From Oscillospiraceae bacterium (GTDB taxonomy: Bacteria; Bacillota; Clostridia; Oscillospirales; CAG-272): a DNA stretch of 52,042 bases. Position numbers and translations under genes: made by a program. A model generated the notes under the pieces. The model did no database searches, was not told where the DNA came from, and was given only the letters and a program-made list of their open reading frames with translations. Below, one piece after another: positions 25,572-34,343 of the stretch (positions are counted from its first letter, which is position 1; each line of letters starts with the position of its first letter). The stretch covers positions 1 through 52,042 of the forward strand of contig SVUA01000010.1 of assembly GCA_015063485.1 (NCBI GenBank), read 5' to 3'.

Positions 25572-26591
25572 ATGAAAAAGTTTTTAAGCATTTTACTCTG
25601 TGCGACCCTGCTTATTTCTACTCTTCTTCTCTTTGGATGCGGAGATAAGAAAAACAACTCTGAAGAAACTTCCGCACCAGCTGCCGAAGAAGCTACATTG
25701 AAGCTTGGACTTGGCGTTTACACTGCTGTTTCCGCTACTAACGCAACTGACGATAAGAACGGAAACGGTCAGGCAACTACAACTGCCGCTGCTGTTCTCG
25801 TTGATAACGACGGCAAGATCGTTAAAGCATTCGTTGACTGCGCTGACAGTAAGGTTGCTTACACTAATGAAGGCAAAGCTGTTGCAAATGAATCTTTCAA
25901 GACAAAATATGAGTCCGGTAATGACTATAACATGAAGGCTTACGGCGGCGCGGCTAAGGAGTGGTACGAGCAGGCAGACGCTTTCTGCGCTCTTATCGTT
26001 GGCAAGACCGCAACTGAGGTAAAAGCTCTCGTAGCGGAAAACAATAAGGGTACTGAAGACGTTATCAATGCCGGATGCACCATTCTTATCAATGAATTCG
26101 CAAAGGCTGTTGACAAGGCTATCGCAAATGCTGTTGAATCCAACGCTACCGCAAAGGATACCATTAAGCTTGGCGTTTCTACTAACCAGACCACTGCTGA
26201 CGCAACCGAAGATAAGGCTGGATACAATCAGGTTGAGACCACCTTCTTTGCAGCTGCGGTAAACGCAGAGGGCAAGGTAGTTGCAGCTGCCAGCGATTGC
26301 GTTCAGGTCAAGTTCACCTTTGACAACAAGGGAGCTTCTACCTTTGACGCTACCAAGGCTGTTTCTTCAAAAAAGGAAGCTGGCGATAACTACGGTATGA
26401 AGGCTTACGGTGGCGCGGCTAAAGAATGGTACGAGCAGGTGTCTGCTTTCGATGCTGCTTGTGTTGGCAAGACCGTTACCGAGATAAAGGCTCTCATGGG
26501 CGCTGACAACAAGGGTGTTGCAGATATCCAGAGCGCAGGCTGTACGATCCTTGTCGACGGATTCGTTAAGGCTGCTTCCAAGATCGGCTAA
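25572..26591 (+). CDS. tandem-repeat lipoprotein next to rnf and apbE
   Basis: This 339-residue protein has a lipoprotein signal ending LLLFGC (Cys23) and two copies of a ~140-residue domain. MKAYGGAAKEWYEQ occurs at 121-134 and 276-289, and AGCTIL at 167-172 and 322-327. It resembles single-domain lipoproteins often found beside rnf in clostridia; their function is unknown to me. The ordinary FMN attachment motif (DxxxGATxT) is absent, so it is not an obvious ApbE target. AAGGAG precedes the ATG. Very similar DNA around both WYEQ segments points to recent duplication or gene conversion. Confidence 0.75.
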   Translation: MKKFLSILLCATLLISTLLLFGCGDKKNNSEETSAPAAEEATLKLGLGVYTAVSATNATDDKNGNGQATTTAAAVLVDNDGKIVKAFVDCADSKVAYTNEGKAVANESFKTKYESGNDYNMKAYGGAAKEWYEQADAFCALIVGKTATEVKALVAENNKGTEDVINAGCTILINEFAKAVDKAIANAVESNATAKDTIKLGVSTNQTTADATEDKAGYNQVETTFFAAAVNAEGKVVAAASDCVQVKFTFDNKGASTFDATKAVSSKKEAGDNYGMKAYGGAAKEWYEQVSAFDAACVGKTVTEIKALMGADNKGVADIQSAGCTILVDGFVKAASKIG

Positions 26592-26602
26592 TTAAAAACA
26601 CC

Positions 26603-26629
26603 AAAAAGGGAGGCTTATCCTCCCTTTTT
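26603..26629 (+). terminator. terminator after the repeat lipoprotein
   Basis: AAAAAGGGAGG pairs with CCTCCCTTTTT over a 5-base loop and ends in a T run. It lies 12 bp after the stop and 17 bp before apbE, which may therefore depend on read-through. Confidence 0.85.
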
Positions 26630-26646
26630 CAGACCGTGAGGTTTTT

Positions 26647-27729
26647 ATGAAAAAAAGACGTTTTCTCTCTTTGCTTTTGCTCTTGGCTCTTTTGATTTCC
26701 TGCGTTTCTCTTTATGCTTGCAAAAAATCCGAGAATGAAGGCAACAACAAAAAAAAGACCGAAAAATTTTCGGAATATTCTCTCGATTATTTCGACACGG
26801 CAACGACTATCACGGGCTATGCCGAAACTCGCGAGGAATTTGACAAGATAAGTCAAGAAATACTTTCGAAGCTCGCAGAATATCACAAGCTGTTCACTAT
26901 TTATCATCGTTACAACGGCATTGAAAATCTTTGCACTGTAAACGAGCTCAAGGACGGTGCGCACAGAACGGTTACCGTCGATCCGCGCATTATAGACCTT
27001 CTGCTTTACGCAAAGGATGTTTACTCAAAAACGGGCGGCAAGGTAAATGTCGCCATGGGTAGCGTGTTGTCTATCTGGCACGATTACAGAACCGAGGGCA
27101 TGAATGAGCCAGCCGACGCAAAGCTGCCTCCAAACGAGCTATTGACCGAAGCCGCAAAGCATACGAACATCGACAACGTCATTATCGACAAAGAAAAAAG
27201 CACTGTTTTCCTTGCCGACCCCAAAATGAGCCTTGACGTCGGAGCTATCGCAAAGGGCTATGCCGTTGAAATGATAGCTCGATCTCTTGAAGAAAAAGAA
27301 GTCACGGGATACGTTATAAACGTTGGCGGAAACGTACGTACTGTCGGTATAAAGGGAGACGGAAAGCCGTGGGTCGCAGGAATTGAAAACCCCAACGACG
27401 ACGAAAATGAGCCTTATATAGCCTATCTGAATCTTTCGGGAGAATCTCTTGTAACGAGCGGCTCTTATCAGAGATATTACACGGTGGAGGGTAAAAATTA
27501 TCACCATATAATCGACCCCGCTACAAATATGCCCGCCGAAAGATACCTTTCTGTATCGATAGTGTGTAAGGATTCGGGGCTTGCCGACGGTCTTTCGACT
27601 GCCCTGTTTTGTATGTCTTACGAAGAAGGACTCGCAATTTTAGAAGCTATCGACGGTGCGGAGGCTATTTGGGTATTCCGCGACGGAACGAGAAAACAAT
27701 CAAGCGGATTTTTCAAATATGTAAAGTGA
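26647..27729 (+). CDS. apbE: FAD:protein FMN transferase (lipoprotein)
   Basis: This 360-residue protein belongs to the ApbE family, which transfers FMN from FAD onto threonines of RnfG, RnfD and similar proteins outside the membrane. A lipoprotein signal ends LYAC (Cys25). The family motifs SLDVGAIAKGYAVE, INVGGNVRTVG and VTSGSYQRYY followed by HHIIDP are present. GAGG lies upstream of the ATG. Its position just past rnf and the lipoprotein fits maturation of the double-FMN RnfG. Confidence 0.93.
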   Translation: MKKRRFLSLLLLLALLISCVSLYACKKSENEGNNKKKTEKFSEYSLDYFDTATTITGYAETREEFDKISQEILSKLAEYHKLFTIYHRYNGIENLCTVNELKDGAHRTVTVDPRIIDLLLYAKDVYSKTGGKVNVAMGSVLSIWHDYRTEGMNEPADAKLPPNELLTEAAKHTNIDNVIIDKEKSTVFLADPKMSLDVGAIAKGYAVEMIARSLEEKEVTGYVINVGGNVRTVGIKGDGKPWVAGIENPNDDENEPYIAYLNLSGESLVTSGSYQRYYTVEGKNYHHIIDPATNMPAERYLSVSIVCKDSGLADGLSTALFCMSYEEGLAILEAIDGAEAIWVFRDGTRKQSSGFFKYVK

Positions 27730-27758
27730 TACTTTAATTTACAACCATCATTAAAATC

Positions 27759-27792
27759 AAAAAAGCTGACCGAAAAATCGGTCAGCTTTTTT
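27759..27792 (+). terminator. terminator after apbE
   Basis: AGCTGACCGA pairs with TCGGTCAGCT over an AAAA loop, with flanking A and T runs extending the stem to 15 bp. Confidence 0.88.
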
Positions 27793-27852
27793 GTTATAAT
27801 AAGCTTATGATCGGACATACTATTTTTAAAACAATCGAAAGGATAATTTATC

Positions 27853-28287
27853 ATGATCGAGCAAGATACGATAAAACTGCTTCGCGAATGTGACGCGGGA
27901 ATCAAAATGGGTGTCGCTTCTATCGATGAGGTGTTAGATTACGTCAAATCCAGCGAGCTGAAAGAACTTTTAAGTGAGTGTAAACGCGAACATGACAATT
28001 TAAACGAGGAGGTTCAAAAGCTTCTCGATAAATATAAGGACGAGGGAAAAGACCCCAATCCCATCGCCAAAGGTATGTCTTGGATAAAAACAAATATGAA
28101 GCTTGGCATGCACGAATCCGATCATACCATCGCTGACCTTATAACAGACGGCTGTAATATGGGCGTAAAGTCCTTAAACCGTTATCTCAATCAATATAAA
28201 GCAGCAGACGAGATATCAAAGGATATCGCCAAGCGTTTGATAAATCTTGAAGAAAAATTAGCCGTCGACATCCGCAGTTTTCTTTAA
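27853..28287 (+). CDS. uncharacterised helical-bundle protein
   Basis: I do not recognise a named family with certainty. This 144-residue protein has no signal or membrane segment, is rich in Lys, Glu and Asp, and looks all-helical. The pattern of spaced acidic and histidine residues (ECKREHDNLNEE, MHESDHTIADL) recalls ferritin-like DUF2383/DUF892 bundles, but no full metal site is evident. GAAAGGA lies upstream of the ATG. It stands alone between two terminators. Confidence 0.7.
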   Translation: MIEQDTIKLLRECDAGIKMGVASIDEVLDYVKSSELKELLSECKREHDNLNEEVQKLLDKYKDEGKDPNPIAKGMSWIKTNMKLGMHESDHTIADLITDGCNMGVKSLNRYLNQYKAADEISKDIAKRLINLEEKLAVDIRSFL

Positions 28288-28311
28288 TTAAATTCAGATG
28301 CGTTCAAAAAC

Positions 28312-28361
28312 TAATAACAAAGGAACAGGTTCTAACACATATAGCTGTTCCTTTGTTATTA
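28312..28361 (+). terminator. terminator after the helical protein gene
   Basis: Arms TAATAACAAAGGAACAG and CTGTTCCTTTGTTATTA are perfectly complementary (17 bp) around a 16-base loop. The next promoter begins 5 bp further on. Confidence 0.8.
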
Positions 28362-28365
28362 AACC

Positions 28366-28394
28366 TTGACAACCTTGAAGTTTTATGATAAAAT
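28366..28394 (+). promoter_or_regulatory. promoter of the isomerase/epimerase gene
   Basis: TTGACA (28366-28371) and TAAAAT (28389-28394) are separated by 17 bp, with TG before the -10 box. Confidence 0.75.
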
Positions 28395-28431
28395 AATAAA
28401 AACAAGTAAAAAAGCTCAAAGGAGAACACAA

Positions 28432-29214
28432 ATGAAAATCGCTCGTACCGATGGTGGTATATTTAAAAATGGTATTAAAGGATTTACCGATGAGAGCTTA
28501 AATTGTGGCTTTTCGTATATGGAAATTGCGGTCAGCAAGCTTCCCGAGGACGAAAAAGAGCAGGATGAGATAATTACATACGCGCTTTCTCATGGATTAA
28601 CACTCAATCTGCATGCACCTTACGGTATAAATAACATCTCATCATCCGATCCCGACCGCCGCGCTTCCTCGATTGCAAACGTAAAACACTCCATTGATCT
28701 TGCGGCAAGACATGGTCTTGGTGTTGTCGCTTTTCATCCCGGCAGACTTTCGGACGATACTGAATCACCCGAGGAAAACTGGGAGAGAATGATGGAGATC
28801 GTCTCCGAAATTGCACAGTATGCAAAGGAAAAGAAAGTTTTTGTCGCTATTGAAAACATGGAGCTCCGTCCTTATGAGCTCGTCTACACAATAGATGATC
28901 TCAATCGCTTTGCTCATCTTGCGGAAAACAATCAATACTTCGGTGTGACCATAGATTTTGCGCATTACTCGTCTCACGGTATCGGTCTGCCCGACCTTAG
29001 CAAACTCAAGCTCCCTCTCTTCGACGTACATCTTAGCCAAAACGTTAACCAAAAAATGCATTGCCCTCTGTCAAGCGAAAACGGCTCTCTTGATGTTGCC
29101 GCAGTCTGCCGTCTGCTTTTTGAGCACGGCTATGACGGTCTTGTCGTTCTCGAAGTCTCAGGTGATCCTTTGGAGAGCAAAAAAATACTTGAGGAAATAT
29201 TAGAGACTCTGTAA
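28432..29214 (+). CDS. xylose-isomerase-like TIM-barrel epimerase/isomerase
   Basis: This 260-residue cytoplasmic protein has the sugar phosphate isomerase/epimerase fold (PF01261). Likely metal ligands lie in LNLHAPYG, VAFHPGRL, VAIENME, TIDFAHYSSH and the terminal VLEVSGD. The ATG at 28432 was chosen for AAAGGAG 7 bp upstream; the longer frame runs back into the promoter. It is a single-gene unit, so its substrate cannot be inferred from neighbours. Confidence 0.82.
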   Translation: MKIARTDGGIFKNGIKGFTDESLNCGFSYMEIAVSKLPEDEKEQDEIITYALSHGLTLNLHAPYGINNISSSDPDRRASSIANVKHSIDLAARHGLGVVAFHPGRLSDDTESPEENWERMMEIVSEIAQYAKEKKVFVAIENMELRPYELVYTIDDLNRFAHLAENNQYFGVTIDFAHYSSHGIGLPDLSKLKLPLFDVHLSQNVNQKMHCPLSSENGSLDVAAVCRLLFEHGYDGLVVLEVSGDPLESKKILEEILETL

Positions 29215-29231
29215 GATAATTAATAATACAT

Positions 29232-29269
29232 AGGACGGTTCTGTGTGCTAAAGCACACAGAACCGTCCT
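29232..29269. terminator. bidirectional terminator
   Basis: AGGACGGTTCTGTGTGC and its perfect complement (17 bp) flank a 4-base loop, with TTGTTTTT on the plus side. It separates the epimerase gene from the converging membrane fusion gene. Confidence 0.88.
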
Positions 29270-29274
29270 TGTTT

Positions 29275-31917
29275 TTATTTATTCTTTGCCGCCTTGTAAA
29301 TGATATCCGCGATCATATCCTCGCCCGATATACCGTAAAGCACAGATATATTGTCTTTATAAGGCTTTAGAAGCTCGGGAGATTTTGCAAACCGCTCTAT
29401 CTTCCTTGCGGCAAGATACGCCGACGGAACGTATAACGCTCCCTTGACCTTTCTCACGTAATAATTTTTATTATGCTTTTCTATATAAGTAATGCATTTA
29501 TTGACCATTATCGGCACGCCGAAATACGCCGCCTCGGCAAGTGAATTCGCGCCCGACTTTCCGCAAAACAGATCGGCAAGCGCAATGTATTCAAAGATAT
29601 CGGGGCAATAACCTACCGACATAAGCTTTATATTCTCGGGAGCTTCAAGGCTATCCAAATCCTCCTTAAGCTTGTCGTTAGTACCGCACAAAGCGATAAT
29701 CGTTATATCCGATTTAGACTTCAAAAGACGTTTTATAGTATTTTCAAGTCTTGCCATACCGTATCCGCCGTCAAGCAGTACGACTGTAAACGAATCTTTT
29801 GAGATACCGTGCTTAAGACGAAGCTCGTCTCGCTTTCCAAGGTACTTTCTTGCCCCGCTGCGTATCGGAAGAGGAACTGCGTTTACGTTTCCTCCCGCAT
29901 ACATTCTTCTGCGGTCTACCTGCTTTTTCCCTGCCTCTGACGTTATGAGAAAATTATTAACGTCAACATTAAACATTCCGTTTGAATAAGGGTCGGGGCA
30001 AAGAAGAACGGTATACGGTGCGTTTTTCATATGAGCCGCATAATAGGCTACCGACCAATGCGTCGTGAACAAAACGTCGCAATCAAGCTCACAGAGATGC
30101 TTTTTAGCACGCTTATACGAGCTTATTCCGCTCGGAGTACAAGCCATTACCCAACTCAAAGAAAGAGCGTCTCCGCAAAACCAAGTGCCTATTCGGCACA
30201 TCATACCCGCAATAAAGCTCTTATTTTGATTTTTGACGGTCTTTATAAATAGTGTTTCGGTCTTTTTAAGCTTTTTATCGTTTGTCTCGTTATAAAAGCT
30301 CGATTCTACTATCTCGGCTTCGTTACCGTACTTCTCTTCAAAGCGTTTATGGACCGCCTCCTCGGGAACGATATGCCCTTTTCCCGCCTCCACGTATGTA
30401 AACGCTACTCTCGGCTTTCGTCCTTCCTCCGAGGCTCTATGCTCCGAAAGCTTTTTTGCCCTCGACTGTTCGAGAGAGATCTCAGCTATCGCTAAAAATA
30501 CGCTGTAAATTATCTGGAAATTCGCATAAAAGAAGAAATTATCGACCATCGACATACCGATTATCATAAACGGCACGAACACAAGCAAAAGCTTATCGAG
30601 TGAAAAGCGTCTTACAGTAGCTTCTCCCAAATGCTTTATATGCACGAAAAACGCCGCTATACCGACTATTCCCATAGAGCCAAGGAACTGTATTATAATG
30701 TTGTGATACATTCGGCTGTAAACGTTATTCTTAACGATATCCGCAGTATATCCGCCGTCGTTAAAGCCAACACCGAACAGCCACGACGATCTGAAATCCT
30801 CCATTCCGTTTTTGAAGAGAGGAATTCTTGAGTCGTTTTCAATTTCGTCCAAACGAAGTATATCACGTATCTTGCCAAAAAACTCGTTTAACGGAATAAC
30901 ATTTTTATCTATATATAGCAAAGCTCCGCAAATAATTGCTATCAAAAATATCGTGTAAATACGGTTGAGCCATCTGTTTTTTCCTTTTACACAGCATATG
31001 ATCACGCAAATAAGGAAGAACACCGTTCCCACTATCATAGCCGAGCGCGTATTTACGAGCACTGTTCCTGCCAAGAATAAAAGTGCCGATACGTAAGCCA
31101 CGATAGAAAATTTACAGTTTTTAGCCAAATACATAGCCGCGGGTATCCCCACGGCAACAACTGCGCCGACGATAGTTGCAACGCCCCACGCAAGTGTCTG
31201 ACGGTTTATTCCGATTATCTCAAGATTCTCGCCGTACATAAATAAGCTTCCCGCCTTATGCATTTTAAATGCCGACACAGAAAGCTGACAAAGCGCAACG
31301 TACGACGCACACACAAGACATTTACAAGCATACGTTATTGCGTTTTCCGAACGGTCGAGCATGGCAAGAACTATAAAGTAGACCACTGTGAGCGTCAAGA
31401 CAAACAAAGCTCCGTAACCAAGATTTTTGATCTCGTAATTCGGGCTGAATATACCGTTTATAAGAAATACGGCGTCAAGCAAAAGAATTCCAAGAGTAAA
31501 CAAGCCTTTCTTTTTAAATGCTCTCGCTATCGAGCCGTCAGCGATCAAGCGTATGATAATGGCAAGAACCATGACCGCGCCGCAAAGACATATCTGCTTA
31601 AAAGCCTCGGTATCAAAGGATTGCAAATACGTGTGCGAACCATCATCGTTGAACACAAAAGTCTCCGAATCGCTTCCCAAGGAGTAGTACGCCATGAGCA
31701 TAGGGGCAAGAAAGACCTTGTTGTCCGTTGAGAATATGGCAGACAGTATCACTAACGCGCACATCGTCCACATAATAGGCAGATATACAGTTTTATCGTT
31801 AAGCCCCGCAAAGATACAAAGCACAGCAATGATGATCGGATATAAGACCGAGTTCTGAGCTTTTACAAAGGCACGTATTATTCTACTGCGCTCATACGCC
31901 TTATTTGCAAATGCCAT
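29275..31917 (-). CDS. O-antigen ligase-like membrane protein fused to MurG/MGDG-synthase-like glycosyltransferase
   Basis: This 880-residue protein has two parts. Residues ~25-480 hold ten or more hydrophobic segments and a Wzy/WaaL-like region (SRIPLFKNGMEDFR, WLFGVGFND, RMYHNIIIQFLGSMGIVG), as in O-antigen ligases and polymerases. Residues ~500-880 form a GT28-type transferase like MurG and diacylglycerol glucosyltransferase: EAGKGHIVPEEAV for the acceptor side and CGKSGANSLAEAAYFGVP for the donor side. One polypeptide could thus both transfer sugars and ligate or polymerise them at the membrane (inference). The ATG at 31917 follows GGAGGGG; an upstream TTG lies inside that site. A sequencing frameshift is not needed, since the frame is continuous. 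Confidence 0.82.
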   Translation of the reverse strand: MAFANKAYERSRIIRAFVKAQNSVLYPIIIAVLCIFAGLNDKTVYLPIMWTMCALVILSAIFSTDNKVFLAPMLMAYYSLGSDSETFVFNDDGSHTYLQSFDTEAFKQICLCGAVMVLAIIIRLIADGSIARAFKKKGLFTLGILLLDAVFLINGIFSPNYEIKNLGYGALFVLTLTVVYFIVLAMLDRSENAITYACKCLVCASYVALCQLSVSAFKMHKAGSLFMYGENLEIIGINRQTLAWGVATIVGAVVAVGIPAAMYLAKNCKFSIVAYVSALLFLAGTVLVNTRSAMIVGTVFFLICVIICCVKGKNRWLNRIYTIFLIAIICGALLYIDKNVIPLNEFFGKIRDILRLDEIENDSRIPLFKNGMEDFRSSWLFGVGFNDGGYTADIVKNNVYSRMYHNIIIQFLGSMGIVGIAAFFVHIKHLGEATVRRFSLDKLLLVFVPFMIIGMSMVDNFFFYANFQIIYSVFLAIAEISLEQSRAKKLSEHRASEEGRKPRVAFTYVEAGKGHIVPEEAVHKRFEEKYGNEAEIVESSFYNETNDKKLKKTETLFIKTVKNQNKSFIAGMMCRIGTWFCGDALSLSWVMACTPSGISSYKRAKKHLCELDCDVLFTTHWSVAYYAAHMKNAPYTVLLCPDPYSNGMFNVDVNNFLITSEAGKKQVDRRRMYAGGNVNAVPLPIRSGARKYLGKRDELRLKHGISKDSFTVVLLDGGYGMARLENTIKRLLKSKSDITIIALCGTNDKLKEDLDSLEAPENIKLMSVGYCPDIFEYIALADLFCGKSGANSLAEAAYFGVPIMVNKCITYIEKHNKNYYVRKVKGALYVPSAYLAARKIERFAKSPELLKPYKDNISVLYGISGEDMIADIIYKAAKNK

Positions 31918-31963
31918 TATTCTCACCCCTCCTCTCAAAAACTATACGAATATACTGTTTATT

Positions 31964-31992
31964 AGTATATCATATTTTTCACATAAAAACAA
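31964..31992 (-). promoter_or_regulatory. promoter of the fusion gene
   Basis: On the minus strand TTGTTT (31992-31987) and TATACT (31969-31964) are separated by 17 bp. The -35 box is weak. Confidence 0.5.
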
Positions 31993-32018
31993 GAGCTATG
32001 TATAAACAAAATTATATC

Positions 32019-32047
32019 TTGACAAATTTTATAATATAGTATATAAT
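32019..32047 (+). promoter_or_regulatory. promoter of the YczE-like gene
   Basis: TTGACA (32019-32024) and TATAAT (32042-32047) are separated by 17 bp, about 60 bp before the gene. Confidence 0.75.
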
Positions 32048-32114
32048 ACTATCGTACAATTTTCCGTGTTTCTATATCAAATACGGTGAGTTGTTTTCAT
32101 TTTAAGGAGAGCTT

Positions 32115-32795
32115 ATGAAAAAAAGAGTATTTTACTCCGAGCTTGCATACGTTTTCGGCATATTGATCTTAGCCATAGGAACAGCGTTTATAGAACGCGC
32201 CGATTTCGGTGTCTCCATGGTAGTCGCGCCCGCCTACATTCTTCATTTAAAAATATCGCAGTTCCTTCCGTTTTTCAGCTTCGGTATGGCTGAATACACA
32301 CTTCAGGCGATAATTCTTCTATGTATGGTGATATTCTTACGCAAAGCTAAGCTATCTTACCTTTTCTCACTTGTAACAGCAGTAATATACGGTCTTTTGT
32401 TAGATTGCTCTATCGCACTTATTTCCTTCGTTCCCTTTGATACGATGCTCATGAGGATACTTTTCTATGTCTTTGGCATGCTGTTATGCTCTTGCGGTGT
32501 TGCTCTGCTCTTCCACACCTACATCTCACCCGAAGCATACGAGCTTTTCGTAAAGGAGATCTCCGCAAAATACAATATCAATATACATAAATTTAAAACG
32601 ATATACGATTGCGCAAGCTGTCTTATTGCAATAGCTCTTTCCTTTGCGTTTTTCGGATTCTGGCATTTTGAGGGCATCAATGTAGGCACTGTCATCTGCG
32701 CGCTGTTGAACGGTACGCTCATTAAAATGTTCACAAAAATACTCGAAAAAATATGGACGTTTGGCGATGCCTTGCCTTTTAAAAAATACTTTTGA
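32115..32795 (+). CDS. YczE/DUF6198-like integral membrane protein
   Basis: This 226-residue protein has about five hydrophobic segments. The N-terminal IERADFGVSMVVAPAYIL and the GTVICALLNGTLIKMF segment resemble the YczE/YitT-related membrane family, whose function is unknown. AAGGAG precedes the ATG. A flavoprotein gene follows 57 bp downstream with its own ribosome site, so the two may share a transcript. Confidence 0.65.
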   Translation: MKKRVFYSELAYVFGILILAIGTAFIERADFGVSMVVAPAYILHLKISQFLPFFSFGMAEYTLQAIILLCMVIFLRKAKLSYLFSLVTAVIYGLLLDCSIALISFVPFDTMLMRILFYVFGMLLCSCGVALLFHTYISPEAYELFVKEISAKYNINIHKFKTIYDCASCLIAIALSFAFFGFWHFEGINVGTVICALLNGTLIKMFTKILEKIWTFGDALPFKKYF

Positions 32796-32852
32796 CAAAA
32801 TACGATTTTTAAAAATAAAAAGCTCAATTTCTTTCTTTTGGAGGATATCAAA

Positions 32853-34223
32853 ATGAATTATGACGTAATAATTATAGGCGCTGGCCCCGGTGGTATTTTC
32901 TCGGCTTATGAGCTAACGAAAAAAGATACAAATATCAAAGTTGGCGTTTTTGAAGCGGGACACGCGCTCGACAAACGCCGTTGTCCTATTGACGGAGATA
33001 AAGTAAAAAGCTGCATAACCTGCAAAAACTGTTCTATTATGAGCGGATTTGGTGGTGCGGGAGCTTTTTCCGATGGCAAATATAATATCACAAACGACTT
33101 TGGCGGTACGTTGCACGAATATATAGGTAAGACCTGCGCTATCGAACTTATGAAGTACGTTGACGACATAAATATGGCTTACGGCGGTGAGGGCACAAAG
33201 CTCTACTCTACCGCGGGTTCATCCTTCAAAAAAGAGTGCATCACGCATGACCTTCACCTTTTGAACGCATCTGTACGTCATCTGGGAACGGATATCAACT
33301 ACGTTGTGCTCGAAAACCTATACAATTACCTGGCTAACAAAGTCGATTTCTTCTTTGATTCCCCCGTTGACTCGGTAGAGATCATAGACGGCGGTTACCG
33401 TATCAACTGCAAGGATAGCTCCTACACCTGCAAGAAATGTATCATTTCAGTTGGAAGGATAGGAAGCAAGTGGATGGAAAAGATATGCAACGACCTTGCC
33501 ATTCCAACTCGCTCGAACCGTGTCGATATCGGAGTTCGCGTAGAGCTTCCCTACGAGGTCTTTTCCCACATCACAGACGAGCTTTACGAAAGCAAGATAG
33601 TTTACCGCACCCAGAAATACGGCGACAGAGTCCGTACATTCTGCATGAATCCGAAGGGCGCTGTCGTAAATGAGAATACAAACGGCATAATCACGGTCAA
33701 CGGACATAGCTATGAAGACCCTTCAAAGCAGACAAATAACACGAACTTTGCGCTTCTCGTTGCAAAGCATTTTTCCGAGCCATTTAAGGATTCAAACGGC
33801 TACGGAGAATCTATCGCGAGACTTAGCAATATGCTTGGCGGCGGAGTTATAGTTCAGCGATTCGGCGACCTTATCAGAGGTCAGCGCTCAACACAGAGCC
33901 GTATAGACGAGGCATTTATAACACCCACTCTTAAAGCGACCGCAGGTGACCTGAGCCTCGTGCTTCCCAAGAGAATACTTGACGGCATAATCGAAATGAT
34001 ATATGCGCTTGACAAGGTCGCGCCCGGAACGGCAAACGATGACACGCTTCTTTACGGCGTTGAGGTCAAGTTCTATAACATGGAGGTAGACGTCAACGAA
34101 AAGCTTGAATCCTGCCATAAGGGACTTTATATAATCGGTGACGGAAGCGGTATCACACATTCGCTCTCTCACGCCTCGGCAAGCGGTATCCACGTTGCGA
34201 GAAATATTATAAATGAACTTTAA
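32853..34223 (+). CDS. FAD-dependent oxidoreductase (COG2509-like)
   Basis: This 456-residue cytoplasmic protein has an N-terminal FAD-binding loop (DVIIIGAGPGGIFSAYEL), a cysteine-containing segment CITCKNCSIMSGFGGAGAFSDG and a C-terminal FAD motif GLYIIGDGSGITHSLSHAS. It matches the COG2509 group of uncharacterised flavoprotein dehydrogenases. The ATG at 32853 was chosen because GGAGG lies 8 bp upstream; an upstream TTG overlaps that site. A terminator follows. Confidence 0.85.
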   Translation: MNYDVIIIGAGPGGIFSAYELTKKDTNIKVGVFEAGHALDKRRCPIDGDKVKSCITCKNCSIMSGFGGAGAFSDGKYNITNDFGGTLHEYIGKTCAIELMKYVDDINMAYGGEGTKLYSTAGSSFKKECITHDLHLLNASVRHLGTDINYVVLENLYNYLANKVDFFFDSPVDSVEIIDGGYRINCKDSSYTCKKCIISVGRIGSKWMEKICNDLAIPTRSNRVDIGVRVELPYEVFSHITDELYESKIVYRTQKYGDRVRTFCMNPKGAVVNENTNGIITVNGHSYEDPSKQTNNTNFALLVAKHFSEPFKDSNGYGESIARLSNMLGGGVIVQRFGDLIRGQRSTQSRIDEAFITPTLKATAGDLSLVLPKRILDGIIEMIYALDKVAPGTANDDTLLYGVEVKFYNMEVDVNEKLESCHKGLYIIGDGSGITHSLSHASASGIHVARNIINEL

Positions 34224-34226
34224 AAC

Positions 34227-34258
34227 AAAAAGACGAGTTGTTCACAGCTCGTCTTTTT
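34227..34258 (+). terminator. terminator after the flavoprotein gene
   Basis: AAAAAGACGAG pairs with CTCGTCTTTTT over a 10-base loop and ends in a T run, 3 bp after the stop codon. Confidence 0.85.
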
Positions 34259-34343
34259 TGATAACATTTAAATGTAGGTTGATTTCAAATTTTGATTTGT
34301 CGGTGGGTTTGATTTGACGAAATGTATGAATCAACAACACAAC

